From: Treponema sp.
GTDB taxonomy: Bacteria; Spirochaetota; Spirochaetia; Treponematales; Breznakiellaceae
Length of the DNA stretch: 33,041 bases
NCBI GenBank assembly: GCA_031258305.1
Contig: JAIRNA010000006.1
Coordinates: 1 to 33,041, forward strand
Direction: 5' to 3'
Positions 27,828 through 33,041 of this stretch are shown piece by piece; the first letter of the stretch is position 1; every line of letters begins with the position of its first letter. The position numbers were made by a program, and so were the translations under genes. Below the pieces are notes generated by a model, which saw only the letters and a program-made list of their open reading frames with translations, was not told the origin of the DNA and ran no database searches.

Positions 27828-29237
27828 TTAGCTTGTTTTGAAGGCGTCCAGTCGTTGTTCTACCTGTTCGATGCTCTTGATGTTTGCGTTGAGCGCCCGC
27901 GCGGTCTCGTCTATTTTGCGCTTTGTATCAGACGCCTTGTTCGCTATGTCGAGGGAAGAGGTTTCCACCGTTTCGGAAATGAGGTGGAGGCGTTTCATTT
28001 CTTGTTGAATCGCCTGACTGCGGTCCAGCATTTTTTCGGAGCTTGTCAGAATTTCGTTGGTAATGTCGCGAATCATGCTTGTAGATTCGAGGATCTTGGA
28101 ACTACCTGCGGATTGTTCGTTTATGGCGTTTTTGATGTCATGTTCGATAGCGTCGACCGTATCGGCGGATGAGTAGATATGTTCGAAAGACAGGCCTGTT
28201 TCTTCCACGCTCCGCACTGCTGAATTGATAGAGTCCTGCAAGCTCTTGATATTTGCGCTGATGATTTTTGATTGTGCGTTGGAATTTTCGGCGAGCTTGC
28301 GGATTTCTTCTGACACCACTGCAAAACCCGCGCCGGACCCTCCGGCATGGGCCGCTTCGATGGCCGCGTTCATGGACAAGAGGTTTGTTTGAGCCGCGAT
28401 GGTCTGGATGATTTTATTAGCTTCGAACACGCCGGCGGACTGTTGATTCAGCGCGGTTACCGTTTCCTTGAGCCGAGTTACCGCGGTTTGTCCATCTTTG
28501 ACCCCTGTATGCAGGGCGTTGAACTCGGTTGAGCTTTTTTCGAGGTTCTGCGCGATGGCGTTAATATTCGACGTCATTTGTTCGACTGCGGCCGCGTTTT
28601 CGTTCATACCGCTGGACTGCCTGTTGATACGGTCGTTTTGACGCGCCGTGTTTTCGTTTATATCGCGTACCGCGTGCACGGAAGAATCCATGAGGGTGAT
28701 TTGTTCTTGAATCATGCTGTTTATCAAGCCGATGATGCTTTCAATATTCCCGGCCGACTCCGCGGCTTGGTTCATAACCGTGATCAGCTCGGTACTACTG
28801 CGTTTCGATTCTCCAGTCGTTCTGCGGATTTCCACGATAAGCGTCGTGACCGCGGTCAAGAAGCCGTTGATGTGTCGGCTTACCGCGCCGATTTCGTCGT
28901 CTTTATTGTAGTGGAGGCGGACGGTCAAGTCGCCCTTACCGGACTGCAATGTATCGGTAAGTTCAGACGCTTCACGGAGCGGACGTATGACGCTCCTGAA
29001 CAAAAATATGAAAAAGACCAGGACCAACCCGGTAATGGCTGGAATAACCCACAGTCCGTCGAGCGCCCTTTGGCGGTAACCCGCGAGGACGCCCACCAAA
29101 ACGATGCCGGTGACCGTGAGCGCATACGGCAACAGAATCGTCCTCACGATGGTCTTCTTGAAAACCTTGGCGAATACTATACACGCTATCGGCACCGCAA
29201 TAATAAGCTGGATATACATACTACCCAAATATCCCAT
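27828..29237 (-). CDS. Methyl-accepting chemotaxis protein without an obvious periplasmic sensor domain
   Basis: Two clustered hydrophobic segments, HAMP-like [11 protein letters not shown]..., signalling core [37 protein letters not shown]. Confidence 0.92.
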   Translation of the reverse strand: MGYLGSMYIQLIIAVPIACIVFAKVFKKTIVRTILLPYALTVTGIVLVGVLAGYRQRALDGLWVIPAITGLVLVFFIFLFRSVIRPLREASELTDTLQSGKGDLTVRLHYNKDDEIGAVSRHINGFLTAVTTLIVEIRRTTGESKRSSTELITVMNQAAESAGNIESIIGLINSMIQEQITLMDSSVHAVRDINENTARQNDRINRQSSGMNENAAAVEQMTSNINAIAQNLEKSSTEFNALHTGVKDGQTAVTRLKETVTALNQQSAGVFEANKIIQTIAAQTNLLSMNAAIEAAHAGGSGAGFAVVSEEIRKLAENSNAQSKIISANIKSLQDSINSAVRSVEETGLSFEHIYSSADTVDAIEHDIKNAINEQSAGSSKILESTSMIRDITNEILTSSEKMLDRSQAIQQEMKRLHLISETVETSSLDIANKASDTKRKIDETARALNANIKSIEQVEQRLDAFKTS

Positions 29238-29308
29238 AAATTCTCCTTCCCATCTTTTCCTTTTTCATTCTTTTTTAAAAAGATGGATGTAAATCTCTCA
29301 TAAATCTT

Positions 29309-29340
29309 AAAAAAAAGGCGGGGGAAACCGCCTTTTTTAA
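29309..29340. terminator. Bidirectional Rho-independent terminator-like hairpin
   Basis: AAAAAAGGCGG-GGGAAA-CCGCCTTTTTT, downstream of the 29348-30049 gene on the minus strand. Confidence 0.85.
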
Positions 29341-29347
29341 GAACTTC

Positions 29348-30049
29348 TCACGGAATAACCGCCTTGAGAATCGGTCCAAAGGGCCCTGGGGCGCCCTTTG
29401 AGTTTTCGTACCTCAGGCAAAAATACGCCGTATTTCCGCTTTCCCCGTCGAAATCAAACAGAATTTTCTTCTTGCTCACCCATTCCGAATAGGGGAGGTC
29501 GCTGCCGCTTGTCGGGGGTTCCGTTATACGGAATTTATGGCTTGTTGTCGGCGTTCCGCTCAAGCCGTAATACACCCGCGCGCCGAATTCGCTTCCGTCG
29601 CTGTTCCGCGAGCTTTGCCCTCCGCTCACCGGGCGGATATTTTTCAGTTCGATCAGGTGAACGCCGGGAAAGGTCAGGTCCGCTTCGGGTTGGGCCGTCG
29701 GTATTTCACCTTGTGTGGGAACACGGTCTTGCGGTTTCAGTCCCAATGAAATCAAATCTGCGCCTGTCAGGGGTGGAACCAAGAAATAACGGCGTTTAAA
29801 GTCCCGCATGAACGCGGTAAGGTCTTTAAAAGCAGCCTTACATTCAGCCGTAATGGTTTTGGTGCGGTCGGGCGACAGGTCTCGGGACAGCCAATTTTCC
29901 GCGTTAGCCGTTTTCTCGGTGAGTTCTTGGACGGCCGCGGCGAGAATGTTCCATACGGCAGCTTTCGTTTGCAGTATCAAAAGCCACGCCTTTGCCATAG
30001 CCAATTTCAGCTCCATTGAACCGGGCAGCCAGTCTGTTCTTCTAGCCAT
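29348..30049 (-). CDS. Uncharacterised array-associated protein (family member B)
   Basis: LSLGLKPQDRVPTQ-type segment (ISLGLKPQDRVPTQGEIPTAQPEADL) and C-terminal YFCLRYENSKGAPGPFGPILKAVIP, parallel to 12403-13071; RBS AGGAGGA. Confidence 0.75.
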   Translation of the reverse strand: MARRTDWLPGSMELKLAMAKAWLLILQTKAAVWNILAAAVQELTEKTANAENWLSRDLSPDRTKTITAECKAAFKDLTAFMRDFKRRYFLVPPLTGADLISLGLKPQDRVPTQGEIPTAQPEADLTFPGVHLIELKNIRPVSGGQSSRNSDGSEFGARVYYGLSGTPTTSHKFRITEPPTSGSDLPYSEWVSKKKILFDFDGESGNTAYFCLRYENSKGAPGPFGPILKAVIP

Positions 30050-30080
30050 AAAATCCTCCTTATAAAAGTCGATGTATAAG

Positions 30081-30109
30081 AGTATGCTCTATACGTCTAA
30101 AATTGTCAA
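30081..30109 (-). promoter_or_regulatory. Promoter of family gene B
   Basis: Minus strand TTGACA (30109-30104), 17 bp (ATTTTAGACGTATAGAG), CATACT (30086-30081). Confidence 0.72.
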
Positions 30110-30157
30110 GAATGTTTTTTAAAAAACCGCCTGTTTTTTTAGATTCTTTTATAAAAT

Positions 30158-30577
30158 CTTAAGACACAGGGTCGTTGTCTTAAGACACGGGAGTAAAATC
30201 TTAAGACACAGGGTCATTGTCTTAAGACACGGGAGTAAAATCTTAAGACACAGGGTCATTGTCTTAAGACACGGGAGTAAAATCTTAAGACACAGGGGCG
30301 TTGTCTTAAGACACAGGAGTAAAATCTTAAGACACAGGGGCGTTGTCTTAAGACACAGGAGTAAAATCTTAAGACACAGGGGCGTTGTCTTAAGACACAG
30401 GAGTAAAATCTTAAGACACAGGGTCATTGTCTTAAGACACAGGGTCATTGTCTTAAGACACAGGGTCATTGTCTTAAGACACAGGAGTAAAATCTTAAGA
30501 CACAGGGGCGTTGTCTTAAGACACAGGAGTAAAATCTTAAGACACAGGGGCGTTGTCTTAAGACACAGGGTCGAGCG
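30158..30577. repeat. Tandem array, 20 x 21 bp, two alternating unit types
   Basis: CTTAAGACAC every 21 bp from 30158 to 30557; unit type A ends in ..TTGT, type B in ..GAGTAAAAT. Confidence 0.98.
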
Positions 30578-30641
30578 GGCGTATTGCCGCCGCTTTAGGG
30601 ATGGGGATTGGTTTGCGGGGGAAACCGCATTGTGGGAAAGG

Positions 30642-32330
30642 CTAAAATGCAAGTGTTCTTTGGCTGCCGGCCTTGCGGTTTAACCGCCAGCCGTTTTCCG
30701 TCTGCTCTCCTATGTCTTTCAACACGCTTTCTATCGTCTGGTTTTTGGGTTCGCGCCCGTTTCTTAAAAGCGGCATAATCTCATATATGATTTTATCGAA
30801 GTCCGTCGTCCCGTTTGTTAGTAAAAAACTCGTTAAGAAGTATTTAATACGCAGTTTTTCGTCTACATGCGTCTTGAACGGCTTGTTTTTTTTTATGTTA
30901 AACTTTTCCGCGTCCGGGTCGTAATCAAACCTGTCAAGCAGCAACGGCGTCAAATCAGTATACTGTTTCTGCAATAAATGCAGAAACCCCCGCTCCAGCC
31001 CTTTGATGATGAGTTCGTCGTTTATTTCTTCAAGCGTCGCGCCGTGGTTCTTTGCGATAACCCCTTCGATGGTCTGCATCACGATTTCGTCTATATCTTC
31101 TCCGAAAACGCCTCTTAACAGGGTCTTTGGATTCTTTGTCTTGCGAAAGTTGAGAATAAGCTCGCCCGACAACACGGTAAAAGGATGCTGGCGCTTCTTG
31201 AAAGAAGTTTGCCCGTTCTTCTGCGGAACCGCGCCCGCATATTCGAAGCCGCAGTGTTCGGCGGTATCAATAATCAAATGCCAAAACTCCGGGTCCTTGT
31301 GCGCGTATACAAAGGAAAGCCAGCGGTCGAATTTCAGCACGCGGTACATTTCTCGTATGCTTTGCGCTATCAGGCTGTTGTACTCGTCTTTTGTTTTGCG
31401 GCGTTCGCCGCCTTCGATGGCTTCCTGCGCGTAGTCTTGCTCCGTAACGTCCAAATCAAGCCACGCGTTCCACATCACCGACAAATCCAAGTACGGTATT
31501 TTCTTGCCGTAGGGCGGGTCCGTGTAAATGTAATCAACGCTCTCGTTTGCCAAAAAGGATAAATCCGCCGCGCTTCCTTTTCTGACGTCTAAATGAGAAA
31601 TGGTTTTATCGTTAATAAAGTATTCCATTTCTTTTTTTGCAGCTTTTACAGCGTTATATCGTAATTCAAAATATTTCATTAAATCTATTTCTTTAGGGCG
31701 TGGAGCTATTCTATAACGATAATATTGAAATGCAGAAGCATTTCCGCCGCTTATACTGTCTTCTGTAGCTGTGCTGTTAGTATGGAATGTTAAATTAAAT
31801 TTTGTAACCATTCCCGAAAACATAAGCAATAAAGTATTTTTTATATTTTCATTTTTCTGTTTTAGAATTATTGATTTAAGCAATGCGAGCTTTGCGGTTT
31901 GCGTGTCGCTAAATAGTTTATCTACGGTATCAACATCGGAACCTTTTGGAAGAGCAAGTTTTTTAGGCGGCGGATATTTTTTTAACGTTTTTTGTATTTC
32001 TTCTTTGGTTTTTGGTTCTTTCTTTAAATATTCTTGCTTTACTTCTTCAAAGGCTTTTGAAAGTTCAGGCAGTTTTACGGGCGCTGTTAAAGAATTTACC
32101 AAAAAAACCGCCATCGGATTAAGGTCCATATTGATTCCTTTTCGACCGTTCATCAGCGCCTCAATTGCCGTAACGCCGCTCCCGCCGAACGGGTCGAGCA
32201 CCACGTCGCCCTTTTGCGAGAAGTTTTTTATGTATTCGGCTACCACATTCCATGCCTGCCGCGTAAAGTAGCCGTGAACGCCGAAATGCCGTTTGGCCGC
32301 CCGCTTCCGCACCGCAATTTCTTCAAGCAA
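30642..32330 (-). CDS. DNA methyltransferase (motif I DPFGGSG, motif IV TDPPYG)
   Basis: GDVVLDPFGGSGVTAIEALMNGRKGINMDLNP, YIYTDPPYGKKIPYLDLS; called start is TTG; the frame stays open upstream into the G14 tract. Confidence 0.88.
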   Translation of the reverse strand: MLEEIAVRKRAAKRHFGVHGYFTRQAWNVVAEYIKNFSQKGDVVLDPFGGSGVTAIEALMNGRKGINMDLNPMAVFLVNSLTAPVKLPELSKAFEEVKQEYLKKEPKTKEEIQKTLKKYPPPKKLALPKGSDVDTVDKLFSDTQTAKLALLKSIILKQKNENIKNTLLLMFSGMVTKFNLTFHTNSTATEDSISGGNASAFQYYRYRIAPRPKEIDLMKYFELRYNAVKAAKKEMEYFINDKTISHLDVRKGSAADLSFLANESVDYIYTDPPYGKKIPYLDLSVMWNAWLDLDVTEQDYAQEAIEGGERRKTKDEYNSLIAQSIREMYRVLKFDRWLSFVYAHKDPEFWHLIIDTAEHCGFEYAGAVPQKNGQTSFKKRQHPFTVLSGELILNFRKTKNPKTLLRGVFGEDIDEIVMQTIEGVIAKNHGATLEEINDELIIKGLERGFLHLLQKQYTDLTPLLLDRFDYDPDAEKFNIKKNKPFKTHVDEKLRIKYFLTSFLLTNGTTDFDKIIYEIMPLLRNGREPKNQTIESVLKDIGEQTENGWRLNRKAGSQRTLAF

Positions 32331-32346
32331 AGGTCTGTTTTTATAA

Positions 32347-32895
32347 TCAATTCTTTCGCACGGCCCCCCCCCCCCCCGCCGTCACTCTTGTTTCATAGGC
32401 GAAAGTTTTTCCCGCCTGAAAACTGTTTATTGAAAGAATGGTTCGTAGTTCATTCCAGTGTTTATCAAGCTCGCTCATCTTGAAATAAAGTTTCGGCGTA
32501 TTTGTTTCCGTGGTTCTATAACAAACAAATTCAAGACCGTTACATAGCGTGAAATAATTACTTTGTACGTCTATGTGCGCGGCGTAAGAGTAGGCTTGTT
32601 CAATATTATTCTTTTCTAATATATTTTGATTCGGCGATTTTGTCTCCAGCGTCCACGCATACGCATTTCCAACTTTCATAAGATAATCCGGTCTCATAGT
32701 ATGCAGTTTGCGCCCCGCGCGTAGTTTTAAGGTTTTGTTGCGCTCTATGTTTTCATAGGAAAAGCCCAGATTTTTTAGAAGAGGTTCAACAATCACCGCC
32801 GCTACATCAGCTTCGGTAAAATCTTTCCGTGAAACCAGCGAGTGTATATCGCCGCCGCCGAAAATTTTTTTGCTTATTGCATTTTCTTGTTCCAT
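32347..32895 (-). CDS. HSDR_N-like (type I restriction R-subunit N-terminal-like) protein
   Basis: DFTEADVAAVIVEPLLKNLGFSYEN...RPDYLMKVGNAYAWTLETKSPN: PD...ExK-type nuclease core; ends in ..TAGGGGAVRKN at the G14 tract. Confidence 0.7.
   Translation of the reverse strand: MEQENAISKKIFGGGDIHSLVSRKDFTEADVAAVIVEPLLKNLGFSYENIERNKTLKLRAGRKLHTMRPDYLMKVGNAYAWTLETKSPNQNILEKNNIEQAYSYAAHIDVQSNYFTLCNGLEFVCYRTTETNTPKLYFKMSELDKHWNELRTILSINSFQAGKTFAYETRVTAGGGGAVRKN
32364..32377 (-). repeat. Homopolymeric tract, 14 G on the minus strand
   Basis: CGG-C14-GCC on the plus strand, at the junction of two R-M ORFs. Confidence 0.95.
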
Positions 32896-32972
32896 GCTTT
32901 TTCCTCAAATATTCAATCACAAAATCCTATTATACGATGCGTCCACCCCTTTGGAAGTATTTTTTTGTAATG

Positions 32973-32994
32973 TATCAAACAAATTTATTTGATA
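32973..32994. promoter_or_regulatory. 22-bp near-perfect palindrome TATCAAACAAATTTATTTGATA upstream of the HSDR_N-like gene
   Basis: Self-complementary except one mismatched pair; 78-99 bp upstream of the 32895 start. Confidence 0.5.
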
Positions 32995-33041
32995 ATTGTT
33001 CTCAAGCCTATTCATAGCCGTAACACTATTCAATGGTGTTT

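Noticed and set aside
28578-29303. 241-aa plus-strand ORF
   Set aside because: Antisense to the well-supported MCP gene; no recognisable motifs.
30149-30652. 167-aa minus-strand ORF with heptad repeat CLKTTPL/CLKILLL
   Set aside because: The repeat period (21 bp) is divisible by 3, so an open frame is automatic; starts at a TTG overlapping the methyltransferase end and covers the non-coding array.

Overview
The window reads as a spirochaete-like (possibly Treponema-like; taxon is inference) chromosomal segment. Most of it is a plant cell-wall/pectin catabolic locus: arabinose genes (FGGY kinase, araA, araD), class II aldolase, a GH13 amylase-type enzyme, a Big2-domain pectinesterase lipoprotein, an SGNH rhamnogalacturonan acetylesterase-like protein, a Big2-domain pectate lyase, uxaB-uxaA-uxaC and galK. 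After these come an AddB/RecB-like PD-(D/E)XK Fe-S nuclease and an MCP. Two restriction-modification (R-M) loci are embedded: (i) a translationally coupled M-M-HNH operon (7337-10193), flanked by a 163-bp direct duplication that includes the 5' end of the GH13 gene, and (ii) an HSDR_N-like ORF plus a DNA methyltransferase (30642-32895), separated by a G14 tract that would fuse them in frame at G13. The most unusual pattern is that each R-M locus is followed, on the same strand, by a 21-bp-period tandem array and then a member (or N-terminal remnant) of an uncharacterised small protein family ending in '..YENxKGxxGPxxPIxxAVI'. A third array-plus-family-gene unit, with an additional 16-bp array, lies at 12403-13560. 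The two intact family genes share a conserved promoter block (TTGAC...TTTTAGACG...ATACT). All functional calls come from motif recognition by eye; no searches were run.
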